NCBI RefSeq assembly: GCF_001426565.1
Contig: NZ_LMFA01000020.1
Coordinates: forward strand, 8,879-72,878
DNA from: Rhizobium sp. Root482
Lineage (GTDB): Bacteria; Pseudomonadota; Alphaproteobacteria; Rhizobiales; Rhizobiaceae
DNA: 64,000 nt
Direction: 5' to 3'
In this document: in pieces, positions 25,641 to 35,198 of the stretch
Position numbering within the stretch: the stretch's first letter is position 1
Layout of the letters: each line of letters begins with the position of its first letter
Made by a program: the position numbers and the translations under genes
The notes under the pieces: model-generated
What the model saw: only the letters and a program-made list of their open reading frames with translations
What the model was told of the DNA's origin: nothing
The model's database searches: none

Positions 25641-26987
25641 ATGGAAAAGAACAAGGGAATTTTGAACGGACCGAAGGTTACGCGTCGCAATTTGCTGATA
25701 GGATCGGCGGCGACGGTGGCGGGCGTCGGCATCATGAGCTCCACGCTTTTCACGCCGGCGCTGGCGCGAAGCAAGCCGGCAAAGCTGACCGTGCTGGGCG
25801 ACAGCGCGCCCTGGAAAGGCACGATCATCGAGGACGCGATCCCGGCCTTCACCAAGGAAACCGGCATCGAGGTCGAATATATCCAGCTTCCAAACGAGCC
25901 GCTGGTCACCCGTGCCCGCGCGGAACTGACGAGCGGCAGCACCACCAGCTTCGACGTCATGCAGATGGGCGCATCCATGATCGGCTGGATGCACCCCTAC
26001 ATGGCTGACGTCAACGAACTGATGAAAACGGCAGGCGGCAAATATGCAGCCGATTTCGGCATGGACGAGTTCTCGCAGGCTTCCATCGATCTCGCCTCCA
26101 TCGATGGCGTCCAGCGCGGCATTCCCTATCGCAGCACGACCTATATCCTGCACTACCAGCCCGACCTTCTGGAACAGGTCGGACTGAGCGCTCCGCCCAG
26201 CAATTTCGCGGAATACCTGGATGCGGCGCAAAAGCTCACCGAGGCAGGCAAACCGAACCGCTTCGGCGTGGGCTATTGCGCCCGCCAGGGCGGCGCGATC
26301 GTCGACCATTTCGGTCCGTATCTGTTGTCGTCGGGTGGTGGCTTCTACGACAGCAAGACCAAGGAAATCCTGATCAACAATGCGGAATCGGTTGCAGCCG
26401 TCGACTATTACGCAAGCCTTCTCAACAAGCACAAGGTCGTGCCTGAAGATGCGCTGACCTGGGAATGGGATGAAATCATCGCCAATGCCCAGAACGACCG
26501 CTACGCCATGGGCATCACGCTCAACGCCTCCGCGACGCCGATCAACCGCTCTGACAAGTCCAAGACCAAGGGCCGCTGGCAATGGGCGCTGGTGCCGGGT
26601 CGGGAAACCATCGCCGACAGCCGCTCCTCGCTCGGCGGCTGGAGCTTTGCCGTGCCTTCGGCCGGTGCCAACACGGAATGGGCCTTTGAGTTCGTGCAGT
26701 TCATCACCAGCCGCGAATGGGCAAAGCGGTCCATGGAGAAGGGCAATGCCTCGGCGCGCCTGTCGGTCCTGAACGATCCGGAGGTGATTGCAAAATATGG
26801 CTTCACCAAGGTGATGGCGGATCAGCTGAAGACGGCCATCGCCAATCCGCGCGATGCCTATTGGGGCGCGGTCGAGGCTCAGCTTCGCGCCGGCCTTTCC
26901 AAGACGCTGCTGGGGCAGGCGTCGCCGCAGGATGCCATGGATGAAGTGGCGGCCGGTTGGGAACGCACCATGCGGCGTGCCGGCTGA
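25641..26987 (+). CDS. CUT1-C extracellular sugar-binding protein (Tat signal)
   Basis: A 448-residue binding protein. The N-terminus has a twin-arginine motif ([17 protein letters not shown]) and a hydrophobic stretch ending near ALA-RS, so export by Tat rather than Sec is likely, unlike the other binding proteins here. Typical SBP_bac_1 features follow ([32 protein letters not shown]). GGAGGAGGAG precedes the ATG. Unusually, the binding-protein gene comes after the permeases and before the ATPase. Confidence 0.9.
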   Translation: MEKNKGILNGPKVTRRNLLIGSAATVAGVGIMSSTLFTPALARSKPAKLTVLGDSAPWKGTIIEDAIPAFTKETGIEVEYIQLPNEPLVTRARAELTSGSTTSFDVMQMGASMIGWMHPYMADVNELMKTAGGKYAADFGMDEFSQASIDLASIDGVQRGIPYRSTTYILHYQPDLLEQVGLSAPPSNFAEYLDAAQKLTEAGKPNRFGVGYCARQGGAIVDHFGPYLLSSGGGFYDSKTKEILINNAESVAAVDYYASLLNKHKVVPEDALTWEWDEIIANAQNDRYAMGITLNASATPINRSDKSKTKGRWQWALVPGRETIADSRSSLGGWSFAVPSAGANTEWAFEFVQFITSREWAKRSMEKGNASARLSVLNDPEVIAKYGFTKVMADQLKTAIANPRDAYWGAVEAQLRAGLSKTLLGQASPQDAMDEVAAGWERTMRRAG

Positions 26988-26994
26988 TACTCGC

Positions 26995-27018
26995 TGCCGG
27001 GCGGTTCGCCGCCCGGCA
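26995..27018 (+). terminator. Intercistronic hairpin after the CUT1-C binding-protein gene
   Basis: Perfect 10-bp stem TGCCGGGCGG / CCGCCCGGCA closed by the stable TTCG tetraloop, beginning eight bases after the binding-protein stop. No T-run follows, so 3'-end stabilisation is more likely than termination. Confidence 0.6.
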
Positions 27019-27043
27019 CATTTCGAACGACAGGAGAAGAGCC

Positions 27044-28120
27044 ATGGCTTCCGTGAAGATGACGGGCATCAAGAAGAAATACGGCACGTTGGATGTCATC
27101 CACGACATCGATCTGACGATCGAAGATGGCGCGTTCGTGGCGCTGGTCGGACCGTCCGGCTGCGGAAAATCGACCCTGTTGCGGATGATCGCCGGGCTGG
27201 AGGAAATCAGCGGTGGCGAGATCGCGATCGGCGACCGGATCGTCAACGACCTGACGCCGCGCGAGCGCAATATCGCGATGGTTTTTCAGAACTACGCGCT
27301 TTATCCGCACATGACCGTGGCCGAAAACATGGGCTTCAACCTGAAGCTGGCGAAGAAATCCCCGGCCGAGATCGAGGCTCGCGTCGGCGAGGCGGCCCGC
27401 ATGCTCGGTCTGACGCCGCTCCTTCATCGTCGACCTTCGCAGCTTTCGGGCGGCCAGCGTCAGCGTGTCGCGATGGGACGTGCCGTCGTCCGCAATCCCT
27501 TGGTGTTCCTGTTCGACGAACCCCTGTCGAATCTCGACGCGAAGCTGCGCGTACAGATGCGGACCGAAATCAAGGCGCTGCACCAGAAGGTGAGGACGAC
27601 CTCGATCTATGTGACCCACGACCAGATCGAGGCCATGACCCTGGCTGATCATATCGTCGTGATGCATGGAGGCCGCATTGAACAACAGGGCCACCCCTTG
27701 GAGCTTTATCGCAGGCCAGCCAATCTTTTCGTCGCGGGGTTCATCGGCACGCCCGCCATGAACTTCATCGAAGCCGTCGGCGGCAGCGATGATCGGGGGG
27801 CGGTCGCGACGCTCGCCGATGGCGGCACGATCCGCGTAGGTGGCGTGCAACTGGAAGCGGGCAGGCCCGTGACGCTCGGTGTTCGCCCCGAACATCTCGT
27901 CGCACAGGGCGACGGATCCCGGCTGTCCGGCTCGGCGCGCTTCGTGGAGCCGACGGGAGCGCTGACCCACGTCACCTTCGATGTCGGCGGGCGTGACCTC
28001 GTCGCGGTGGTCGATGGCGAACGCACGATACGCGCCGGCGAGCCTTTCGAGGTCTCCGTCGCACCCGATCTCATCCATGTTTTCGACAGTCGGTCCGGCC
28101 ACAGGCTGAATGCTGCCTGA
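27044..28120 (+). CDS. CUT1-C sugar ABC transporter ATPase (MalK/UgpC family)
   Basis: A 358-residue ATPase: Walker [10 protein letters not shown] near residue 37, signature [12 protein letters not shown] near 135, Walker [13 protein letters not shown] near 155, [11 protein letters not shown], and a C-terminal regulatory domain ([14 protein letters not shown]). Start ATG at 27044 behind CAGGAGAAGAGCC. It follows the hairpin and precedes the second enolase-superfamily gene by about 60 bases. Confidence 0.93.
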   Translation: MASVKMTGIKKKYGTLDVIHDIDLTIEDGAFVALVGPSGCGKSTLLRMIAGLEEISGGEIAIGDRIVNDLTPRERNIAMVFQNYALYPHMTVAENMGFNLKLAKKSPAEIEARVGEAARMLGLTPLLHRRPSQLSGGQRQRVAMGRAVVRNPLVFLFDEPLSNLDAKLRVQMRTEIKALHQKVRTTSIYVTHDQIEAMTLADHIVVMHGGRIEQQGHPLELYRRPANLFVAGFIGTPAMNFIEAVGGSDDRGAVATLADGGTIRVGGVQLEAGRPVTLGVRPEHLVAQGDGSRLSGSARFVEPTGALTHVTFDVGGRDLVAVVDGERTIRAGEPFEVSVAPDLIHVFDSRSGHRLNAA

Positions 28121-28181
28121 CGACAAAAATTGATTTAAGGGGCCGGGTCCCAAGACCGGCCTTTCAACCAGGAGATTGAAA

Positions 28182-29525
28182 GTGAACAAGGCCATCAATT
28201 CGGCTGAGGCCATCGAGGCTGTGGAGAACGCCGTCCGGATCCACTCCCGTCCGTCCGACATCCGGATCACGGACGTGCGGATCGCTGTGGTGACGGGCAT
28301 CTGCTACTATCCGTTGATCCGGATCGATACCAATCAGGGCATTTATGGCCTGGGCGAAGTCCGCGATGGCGGGCACCCGGAGAGCGCGCTGCGGCTGAAG
28401 CATTTCCTGCTTGGCCAGAACCCCTGCAATGTCGACATGATCTTCAATGCTCTGCGCCTTTACGGGGGAGACGGGCGGGAAGGGGGCGGCATTTCGGGGA
28501 TCGAGATCGCCTTGTGGGATCTTGTCGGCAAGATCTATGGCGTGCCGTGCTACCAGTTCTTCGGCGGGAAGTACCGTGACAGCGTTCGCATCTATGGCGA
28601 TACGCCGGCGCCCGAGAAGCTCACGCCGGAGGCCTATGCCAAGGCGGTACGTGCCCGGGCCGACATGGGGCTCACCTTCATCAAGTTCGACCTGCCGCCC
28701 AGGCTGTTCGAAACGACCGAAGACGCGCTGGTGGGGTCTGCGACCCGACATGAATATGTCCTCGGCAAGAGCACCCGGGTTGCCGGTTCCGGCCGCGGCG
28801 CCAAGATTTCCGAAAAGGGGATCGAGACCGCCGTCGAGATCGTGCGGGCCGTTCGCGCCGAGGTCGGCAGCGAGGTGTCGCTCTGCGTCGATCATTTCGG
28901 CGAAGGCTATGTGACCGCCGATGAGGCCATCCGTATCGGCAAGGCGCTGGAGCCCTTCAATCTCGCCTGGATCGAGGATCCGGTCATCTGGCACGACATC
29001 AAGGGCCACAAGAAGGTTGCCGACGCGCTGTTGACGCCGGTGGCAGGCGGCGAGGACCTCTACCTGCTCGACGGTTTCCGCGAGGCGATCGAAACGCAGG
29101 CCTTCGATGTGCTGCATCCCGATCTGTTGACGTCGGGCGGTATGCTCGAGACCAAGCGGATTGCCGATTACGGTGCCCGGTACGGCTTGGCGACGGCGCT
29201 GCATTCGTGCTGCTCGCCGATCGGCTTCATGGCCAACGTGCATTGCGGGGCGGCGATCGGCAGCCTGATGGCCGTCGAGCATCATGGCCTCGATGTGCCT
29301 TTCTGGGAAGAGCTGGTAACGGGTCTCGAGCCGAACTATCTGGATGACGGTTATGTCAAGGTTCCAGACCTGCCGGGCCTGGGTCTCGACCTCAATCTGG
29401 ATGCGATCAAGGCCAATCTTCGCGACCCCGACAGCTTGTTCATGCCGACGGAGGAATGGAACAAGTGCAAGGCGGGCTTCGAGAGGGTCGATCCGCCACG
29501 CTACCAGACGCAATTGGTCCGTTAG
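28182..29525 (+). CDS. Enolase-superfamily (mandelate racemase/muconate lactonising type) enzyme
   Basis: A 447-residue enzyme, longer than usual through a 30-residue N-terminal lead and an internal insertion (residues about 180-205). Metal ligands: Asp in LCVDHFGEG near 245, Glu in AWIEDPVIW near 268, Glu in VAGGEDLYLL near 292. KFDLPPR near 172 carries the basic Lys and LHSCCSPIG near 345 the His. GTG start at 28182 with GGAG seven bases upstream; a TTG at 28176 is too close to that site. Last gene of CUT1-C, so it probably dehydrates the imported acid sugar. Confidence 0.85.
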   Translation: MNKAINSAEAIEAVENAVRIHSRPSDIRITDVRIAVVTGICYYPLIRIDTNQGIYGLGEVRDGGHPESALRLKHFLLGQNPCNVDMIFNALRLYGGDGREGGGISGIEIALWDLVGKIYGVPCYQFFGGKYRDSVRIYGDTPAPEKLTPEAYAKAVRARADMGLTFIKFDLPPRLFETTEDALVGSATRHEYVLGKSTRVAGSGRGAKISEKGIETAVEIVRAVRAEVGSEVSLCVDHFGEGYVTADEAIRIGKALEPFNLAWIEDPVIWHDIKGHKKVADALLTPVAGGEDLYLLDGFREAIETQAFDVLHPDLLTSGGMLETKRIADYGARYGLATALHSCCSPIGFMANVHCGAAIGSLMAVEHHGLDVPFWEELVTGLEPNYLDDGYVKVPDLPGLGLDLNLDAIKANLRDPDSLFMPTEEWNKCKAGFERVDPPRYQTQLVR

Positions 29526-29602
29526 CAGCCCTCGGCGATCTATCCTGTCATCAGGCATCAGCGGCAAGGGATCGAGAGCGATCATTTCCCGTGACGAAGA
29601 GC

Positions 29603-29690
29603 ATGCCGAAAGTCGTTGGCTTCCAACCATTCAGCACGAGACGGCGGACCATTGCCGGTTTTGAGGTGATGTTATGGGCGCGAGCAGCAG
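29603..29690 (+). pseudogene. Remnant of a DDE transposase C-terminus (IS6-like)
   Basis: About 29 codons starting MPKVVGFQPFSTRRRTIAGF and continuing EVMLWARA. They resemble the extreme C-terminus of IS6-type transposases (pattern GF.SF..ARRTIAG.E.M). Nothing of the catalytic domain is left upstream, where the enolase-superfamily gene ends 77 bases away. The family assignment is from memory of the consensus and is tentative. Confidence 0.45.
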
Positions 29691-29827
29691 GGCGGCCGCC
29701 TGTTTGCCATGTGCGGCGACGGCATCAACGACGCCCCGGCACGCGCCCAGGCCGATGTCGGTGTTGCCACGCAGACCGGCACCCAGGCCGCCCGCGAGGC
29801 CGCCAACATGGTGGATCTGGAGGCCGT
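29679..29827 (+). pseudogene. kdpB: Fragment of kdpB (K+-transporting P-type ATPase)
   Basis: About 50 codons reading [20 protein letters not shown] and then [20 protein letters not shown] and AANMVDLEA. This matches the hinge region of KdpB, where GDGTNDAPALAQADVAVAM and GTQAAKEAGNMVDL are nearly invariant. It is out of frame with the transposase tail it abuts and has no start, ribosome site or remaining domains. A relic of a lost kdp operon or of imported DNA. Confidence 0.7.
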
Positions 29828-30117
29828 GCTCATTCCGTGCTCCCGGATAGCTCGGGCACAGGAACACCGCCTTCTGCCTGGCGCAAGATGGCCAATATCT
29901 GGGGTTCGCTAAATCTGCTCGTCTTCATTAAAATCTCCTCGATCATAAAGCCCGAGAAAATTCTACTTTGAAGCCCATTGTTTTGCGGGAGGATTACCGC
30001 CTTTTTCGAACGGCCAAAGCCTCCTATGGCTTAGCGGAAATTGCAATGTTGGGTCGGAATAAGGCTGAAAATTTGCAAGTTTCCGTGCAGCCGAGCTCCC
30101 AATAATAATCGTAAACC

Positions 30118-30143
30118 CCTGCCTCGTCATAGGCAGGTTTTTT
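30118..30143 (+). terminator. Orphan rho-independent terminator
   Basis: Stem CCTGCCT / AGGCAGG, six-base loop, then six Ts. No plus-strand gene ends within 290 bases upstream, so it may close a small RNA or a lost gene. Confidence 0.65.
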
Positions 30144-30573
30144 GCGTTCAAGGACACTGTGCGACGGAACCGTAGTCCGCCCGGAATGCGCCTTCGACAA
30201 ACGCTCCTCTGCGAGAGACGCCCGGCTCTTCCCCCGGAAACCGCTATCCGCATGGCAGTCAGCGGTTTGGCCATGCTCGTGGAGGCGGGGGCCGGGAGAC
30301 AGGCGCCGGTCATCGCGATCGCCACCATTATTGTCAAACTGAACAGGACTGCGACATCGCTGGCTCGTTAGAAACGCGACACTTGCTCCGACAACCCGCC
30401 CCACCTGACCGGCTGGGATGCAGCTATGGCGTCCTCGCCGGATATCTTCCGGCTGCCGTGTCGCATCGAGCCGGTTTGTGGACGTGTGACCGGGCAGTTC
30501 CTCGACTTCAGCTTGTACCGGTTCGGGTCAGGAAACAACGACGCTGGCGGGCTTTTTGGGCCAGAGCCGCCCG

Positions 30574-31221
30574 TCAGTGTGCAGCGTTCGTGGTGATGAT
30601 TCCCATATTGGCAAGTCCCGTCACGAAAAGCTGGACGGCAACCGCTGTCAGGAGAATTCCGAAAACGACTTCCGAGATCACGAGGCTCGCCGGCCTCATG
30701 CGCTTTGCCAGGACGTCGATATTGGTGAAGATCAGATAGTCGAATGCAGCAACGAGCAGGACCAGGCCGATGACGAGTATCGCGCTGGCCACGGAGACGA
30801 CTGCACCAGATGCGATGATCAGCACGGTAATGCCAACGGGATTGAGCAGGTAGGGAACGGCCAGGGGGAAAACCGCGATCTTCGCATGATCGACCGGTAT
30901 CCCAAGATCTTCCGCAGGTTTCTCGGTGGGGCCTGCCGCCATCTTGAGGGCAAGCAGGGCCAGCACGATGCCGCCCGCCACCGCCACCGCGCCGCCCGTA
31001 ATATGCAACAGCCGCATGAGCGCTCCGCCGGCAGCGAAGAGGACCAGAGCCGTCACCGTCGCCGTCAAGACCATCTGGCGGCCGATCTTCGCCTTGGTTT
31101 CGGCGTCAAACTTGTGGGTCATTTCAAGGAAGGGGACGAGTGCGATCTTCGGTCCCATGCCGATAAGCAGGAGAAGGAGCATCTTTGCTACCAGGCCAGT
31201 ATCGATGACCGAAAAATCCAT
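30574..31221 (-). CDS. MarC-family integral membrane protein
   Basis: A 215-residue protein with six hydrophobic segments, of the MarC (UPF0056) family, whose function is not established. The start is the ATG at 31221 (MDFSVIDTGLVAKMLL), preceded by GGGGGAAG. The longer frame to 31377 adds a non-conserved leader. MarC-like signatures are GMGPKIALVPFLEMTHKFD near residue 22 and PLAVPYLLNPVGITVLI near 125. Monocistronic; lies between the degenerate region and the DUF3300 pair. Confidence 0.8.
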   Translation of the reverse strand: MDFSVIDTGLVAKMLLLLLIGMGPKIALVPFLEMTHKFDAETKAKIGRQMVLTATVTALVLFAAGGALMRLLHITGGAVAVAGGIVLALLALKMAAGPTEKPAEDLGIPVDHAKIAVFPLAVPYLLNPVGITVLIIASGAVVSVASAILVIGLVLLVAAFDYLIFTNIDVLAKRMRPASLVISEVVFGILLTAVAVQLFVTGLANMGIITTNAAH

Positions 31222-31658
31222 GAAAAACTTCCCCCTTAAATATCGCCCGTGGCGCTGTGAATATTGACCGGACAATCGAGAATGGCAACCGGAGATGCTC
31301 GCGGATACAACCTCGACCCACCGAGATATGGGCGATCCCAAAAGAAATGTTTTCTTCCCAGGCTTCTGCTTAGGCAATTTTCCATGCAGCCGCCATTGCT
31401 TTCAAAAAGTTTTCTTTCGCGGCGGCGGCTCAGTGAACAATAGCACCCTAGAGATTAACCAACCTGCTGGACGCATTTCGGATGCCCCAGTACCTTCTTG
31501 TTGTCCGCGATCTTTTTCGGCATTCTATTCTTTGCCATTCCGATTTTCCTTCCTGGCCGTGAACGCACGGTATATCGTTCGCCGCGAGAGTCCATCGCCG
31601 ATCAAACCAAATACTGATCAAGTCCGTTTGTTATGGGGCAACTACAGGGATTCAAGTG
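31222..31658. other. Intergenic region with no supported gene
   Basis: These 437 bases are less GC-rich than the flanks. A weak repeat AGCCGCC / GGCGGCT (about 31388-31430) is the only structure seen. The divergent promoters of the MarC-like and DUF3300 genes must lie here, but I could not pick them out with confidence. Confidence 0.4.
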
Positions 31659-33101
31659 ATGCAATTCCACGGATTTTCGACCTATTTGCGCTCTTTTTGT
31701 ACAGTCTTCATGGTGTTGGCAATTGGTTTTGGGGCTGGTGTAGCTGGGCCGGCCCGGGCGCAGCAGCAGGTTTCTGCGGCGGCTCCCAGTGGAGACCCCG
31801 CGGATGAAGCGCCCAACCTCCTGACCGAAGATGAACTCGGGGTGCTGGTGGCGCGCATCGCGCTTTATCCGGACGAACTGGTGGCGCTGGTGTCTTCCGC
31901 TTCGCTTTACCCGCTGCAGACCATCGAGGCGCAGCGCTTCCTGGAGCAGAAGAAGAAGGACAAGGAAGCCACGCCCAAGGATAATTGGGATGACAGCATC
32001 ATCTCGCTGCTCAACTATCCCGACATCGTCAAGATGATGAGCGACGACCTCGACTGGACCCAGGCGCTCGGCAGTGCGCTTGCCTACCAGCAAAAGGACG
32101 TGCTGATCGCCATCCAGAACCTGCGCGACAAGGCCGTGGCCAATGGCGTCATCAAGACGGACGATAAGGTCAAGGTCGAGACCCAGGGCGAGAATGTCGT
32201 GATCCAGGCCGCGAACCCGGAAATGATCTACGTTCCGAAATACGAGCCGGAAATGCTTTACGAGCCGGGCTACGTCCAGGCGCCGATCACCTATTACGTC
32301 GAGCCCTATCCGAACTACTACTATCCTTCGGCACCATATTTCGCCGCCGCGATAACCGGCGCTGCCATCTGGGCCGCGGTGATCGACTGGGACGACGGGG
32401 GTGTCTGGGGCGGCCGCTGGAACGGCGATGTCGATATCGATTGCAACAAATGCTTCAACGACATCGATATCGACCGCGACAAGTTCAAGATGAACGATGT
32501 CGACTGGAAAAACATCGACCGTTCGAAGATCAAGTTCGATAAGAACCAGATTGCCAATATCGACCGCAACCAGTTCAAGAACGAGTTCAAGGCGAACCGC
32601 GGCAACAATATCGCCAATCGCGCAAAGGATGTACGCCGTAGCGATGGCGACCGCATGGCCAGCAAGCCGAAGGTGACGGTGGACGATGTCCGCAAGAGCA
32701 AGGTCGAAGCCAATCGTCAACGTGCTGACCGGGATCGAGCGGCCAATGCCAACCGTAACGCCGGCAACAAGGCGGGCCAGGCAGCGGCAGCGCGAAAGGA
32801 TGGTGGCAAGGCGGCCGCCAATCGTCCGGCAGCGAACAACAAGAAGGTTTCCAACAAGGGCAAAAACGTCAGCCGCAAGGCTACCAAGCCGAAACCGGGT
32901 TCGCAGGTCAACCGGAAATCCGGCAATCGTTCCGCTGTTGGAAACGTGAACAACAGGCGCCAGACGCAGATGGCTTCCAATCGGGGCCGCCAATCGATGA
33001 ATGCGGGCGGGCAGCGCCGGCAACAGTCGATGGGTGGCAATCGCGGCGGTGGGCGGCAGATTCATCGTGGCGGCGGCGGACGCGGCGGTCGTGGTCGGTA
33101 A
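31659..33101 (+). CDS. DUF3300 family secreted/envelope protein
   Basis: A 480-residue exported protein. The signal peptide covers residues 1-35 (VFMVLAIGFGAGVAGPARA, cleavage before QQQ). The DUF3300 domain runs to about residue 210 (LLTEDELGVLVARIALYPDELVA in two parts, NWDDSIISLLNYPDIV, YEPEMLYEPGYVQAP). Next come an Asn/Asp/Lys-rich repeat zone (NDIDIDRDKFKMNDVDW-type units) and a basic Arg/Gly/Asn tail ending RGGGGRGGRGR. The tail looks unstructured and may bind polyanions. ATG at 31659 or GTG at 31656. It pairs with the next gene, a conserved combination of unknown function. Confidence 0.85.
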   Translation: MQFHGFSTYLRSFCTVFMVLAIGFGAGVAGPARAQQQVSAAAPSGDPADEAPNLLTEDELGVLVARIALYPDELVALVSSASLYPLQTIEAQRFLEQKKKDKEATPKDNWDDSIISLLNYPDIVKMMSDDLDWTQALGSALAYQQKDVLIAIQNLRDKAVANGVIKTDDKVKVETQGENVVIQAANPEMIYVPKYEPEMLYEPGYVQAPITYYVEPYPNYYYPSAPYFAAAITGAAIWAAVIDWDDGGVWGGRWNGDVDIDCNKCFNDIDIDRDKFKMNDVDWKNIDRSKIKFDKNQIANIDRNQFKNEFKANRGNNIANRAKDVRRSDGDRMASKPKVTVDDVRKSKVEANRQRADRDRAANANRNAGNKAGQAAAARKDGGKAAANRPAANNKKVSNKGKNVSRKATKPKPGSQVNRKSGNRSAVGNVNNRRQTQMASNRGRQSMNAGGQRRQQSMGGNRGGGRQIHRGGGGRGGRGR

Positions 33102-33125
33102 CAGAGAGCTGGACAGGAGTTGACG

Positions 33126-34091
33126 ATGATGAACATGGCACGTGAAAGACTGATGCTCTCCGTTTTTGGATCGATACTTCTCGGTGGAATAGTGCTGGCG
33201 GGGCCTGCTCATGCAGCGAACGAGGACAATGATCCGCCGCTTGAGGAATATATGTCCGCGGACAATCCGCCCGAGTTCGATACGCCCGATCAGGCGATGG
33301 AGGCTTTCAAATCCTCCGTTAGCGGCGGCGATTTCGACAAATTGGCGCAGTTGCTCGGACTGGATGCGGCGAAAGCCAAGGCGAGCGATGGCGCGACCGG
33401 CAATTATGCGGCGATCCAGGCCGGTGTGAAGCAAAAGCTCGCCCTCAAGGACCAGGACGAGGGCAAGGTGCTGGAAATCGGCAACCAGCTTTGGCCCTTG
33501 CCATTCCCGCTGGTGAAGACGGAAGGCGGAAAATGGGTGTTCGACACCTATGCCGGGCTCGAGGAAATAGCAGACCGACGCGTTGGCGAAAACGAAATCT
33601 CGACCATCGATACGGTGCGGGCCTATGTAGATGCGCAGGAAGATTATGCCTCCGAAGATCGGGACGGCGACGGTGTGCGGGAATATGCCCAGAAGCTTAT
33701 CAGCAGCGATGGACAACATGACGGGCTCTATTGGCCATCCGAGCAGGGAGATGGCGGGGACAGTCCCGCCGGTCCGGCGCTGGTCGATGGCAGTGCGCTT
33801 GAAAAGGCCAGGGCCGGGTATGGCTATAACGGCTATCGCTATCGGATCCTTACCGGGCAGGGGGAGAATATAGCCGGCGGCAAGTTTGATTATATCATCA
33901 ACGGCAACATGCTTGCAGGCTTCGGGCTGGTTGCCTGGCCGGTGAAATACGGGATCACCGGCGTCAAGACCTTCGTCGTCAACAGGGGCGGCATCGTCTA
34001 CGAGGCGGACCTTGGAGATCAGACCTCCAAGGTCGCCGACGGTATCCGCACCTTCAATCCCGGAGACCGGTGGGACGTCGTGAAGGAGTAA
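33126..34091 (+). CDS. DUF2950 family secreted protein
   Basis: A 321-residue exported protein: signal peptide in residues 1-28 (SILLGGIVLAGPAHA), then the DUF2950 domain with TPDQAMEAFKSSVSGGDFDKL near residue 49 and the typical end NGNMLAGFGLVAWPVKYG, VKTFVVNRGGIVYEADLG. A DRDGDGVREYAQ segment near residue 177 resembles a Ca-binding loop. It follows the DUF3300 gene by 24 bases with AGGAG before the ATG. Function unknown; the two probably act together in the envelope. Confidence 0.87.
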   Translation: MMNMARERLMLSVFGSILLGGIVLAGPAHAANEDNDPPLEEYMSADNPPEFDTPDQAMEAFKSSVSGGDFDKLAQLLGLDAAKAKASDGATGNYAAIQAGVKQKLALKDQDEGKVLEIGNQLWPLPFPLVKTEGGKWVFDTYAGLEEIADRRVGENEISTIDTVRAYVDAQEDYASEDRDGDGVREYAQKLISSDGQHDGLYWPSEQGDGGDSPAGPALVDGSALEKARAGYGYNGYRYRILTGQGENIAGGKFDYIINGNMLAGFGLVAWPVKYGITGVKTFVVNRGGIVYEADLGDQTSKVADGIRTFNPGDRWDVVKE

Positions 34092-34106
34092 CGACGGGCG
34101 CAATAC

Positions 34107-34145
34107 GGGGAGGAGAAGATCGCTGATCTCCGCCCCTCTATTTGG
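34107..34145. terminator. Hairpin between convergent genes
   Basis: GGGG-AGGAGAAGATC / GATCTCC-GCCCC folds into an interrupted stem followed by TCTATTT on the plus strand. It lies between the DUF2950 stop and the end of the minus-strand hydrolase. Confidence 0.4.
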
Positions 34146-34213
34146 CTAGATGTGTCGCAGTGTGCCAATTCGCCGGCCCTGGTCGTATCGGTAATGTCGC
34201 AGGGGATCAGCAT

Positions 34214-35116
34214 TCAGTCGAATTCGGCGAGGAAATCGGAGACCGTTTTCAGGCAGAGCTGCTTTTCCTCGACATGCGGCATGTGGCTCGATTCCTCGAA
34301 GACGACCCAGCGGCAGCCCGGTACGTTTTCGACATAGGGCCGCACGACCAGTGGGGTGGCCTCATCGTAGCGGCCGGAAACCAGGAGCGTCGGTGCAACG
34401 ATTTTGCGCAGGCGCTCCTCGATCGTCCAATCCTTCATCGTGCCGATGACATGGAATTCGGTCGGTCCGTTCATGTTGCGATAGACAGTATTGTCCTCGT
34501 CCATGATGGCGAAGGTGCGCGCGACCTCCGGCGGCCATGGCACGGTGCGACAGACGTGCCGTTCGTAGAAGACCATCGAGGCGGCGATGTATTCCGGGTC
34601 GGTCAGGCTCCCGGCCTCCTCATGACGCAGAAGCGTCGCCTGCACGTCGGCCGGCAGTTCGGCCCTCAGCCGGTTCGCCTCGGCGAGCCAGGTGCGCATA
34701 TTGGCCGGCGAGTTGGCGATCACCAGCGCCTTCAGGCCGGGTGGGCGGCGCACCGCATGTTCGGCGCCCAGCATGCCACCCCAGGACTGGCCGAGAAACG
34801 CGTAGCGCTCTCGAATTCCCAGATGATCCAGGAGGGCGTCGAGCTCATCAAGGAAGAGGGACACGGTCCAGAAGTCCTGGCCCTTGTCCGGAAGGCGGGT
34901 CGAATTTCCGTTGCCGAGCTGGTCGTAGTGAATGACGGCGCGGCCGTCGAGCGCTGCGATATCCTTGAACGAATCAACATAATCGTGCGTGCAGCCCGGT
35001 CCGCCATGGGCGACGACGAGAGGCAGCCGCCCGGAGGACAGCGAGCCTGTAACCCGGTACCATGTCCGGTAGCCACGAAACGGAAGATATCCTTCACGGG
35101 ACGCAATATCGACCAT
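34214..35116 (-). CDS. pip: Proline-iminopeptidase-like alpha/beta hydrolase, copy 1
   Basis: A 300-residue S33-type hydrolase that would release N-terminal proline (or a similar amine/amide-linked group) from small molecules. Oxyanion motif [13 protein letters not shown] near residue 37, DQLGNGNS near 65, nucleophile elbow GQSWGG (Ser near residue 107), acid Asp in [10 protein letters not shown] near 243, His in [10 protein letters not shown] near 271. Start ATG at 35116 with an AAGGAG site. It stands directly downstream of the LuxR-type gene, on the same strand. Its own upstream region carries a dyad shared with the second pip gene. Confidence 0.85.
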   Translation of the reverse strand: MVDIASREGYLPFRGYRTWYRVTGSLSSGRLPLVVAHGGPGCTHDYVDSFKDIAALDGRAVIHYDQLGNGNSTRLPDKGQDFWTVSLFLDELDALLDHLGIRERYAFLGQSWGGMLGAEHAVRRPPGLKALVIANSPANMRTWLAEANRLRAELPADVQATLLRHEEAGSLTDPEYIAASMVFYERHVCRTVPWPPEVARTFAIMDEDNTVYRNMNGPTEFHVIGTMKDWTIEERLRKIVAPTLLVSGRYDEATPLVVRPYVENVPGCRWVVFEESSHMPHVEEKQLCLKTVSDFLAEFD

Positions 35117-35176
35117 GCCCAATCTCCTTGCCCTGCTGCATTCGGGGCGACAATAACGAGGCGCGGCAGAGCGTGG

Positions 35177-35198
35177 CAGCTATCAAGACTAATAGGGT
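35177..35198 (-). promoter_or_regulatory. lux-box-like dyad upstream of pip copy 1
   Basis: On the minus strand: ACCCTAT, eight variable bases, then ATAGCTG. The core is the dyad CTAT-N8-ATAG. It is identical at 17 of 22 positions to the element at 36009-36030. It lies 60 bases before the pip start and overlaps the last codons of the luxR gene. Confidence 0.6.

Larger units (their letters stand above)
29526..30573. other. Degenerate region of about 1 kb
   Basis: It contains a transposase tail, a kdpB fragment and one orphan terminator, listed separately. Several overlapping short frames exist (for example 29963-30337 minus, with a signal-peptide-like N-terminus) but none has convincing codon use, a ribosome site and a recognisable product together. 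Confidence 0.55.

Noticed and set aside
29963-30337. 124-codon minus-strand frame with a signal-peptide-like start (MVAIAMTGACLPAPA)
   Set aside because: No ribosome site, AT/GC third-position pattern not coding-like, and it crosses the orphan terminator; left as unannotated DNA.
31295-31807. 170-codon plus-strand frame before the DUF3300 gene
   Set aside because: Overlaps the DUF3300 signal peptide region in another frame and has no recognisable domain.
31602-34103. 833-codon minus-strand frame
   Set aside because: Long only because the DUF3300 and DUF2950 genes have strong codon bias; the product is a low-complexity artefact and the plus-strand genes have signal peptides and family motifs.
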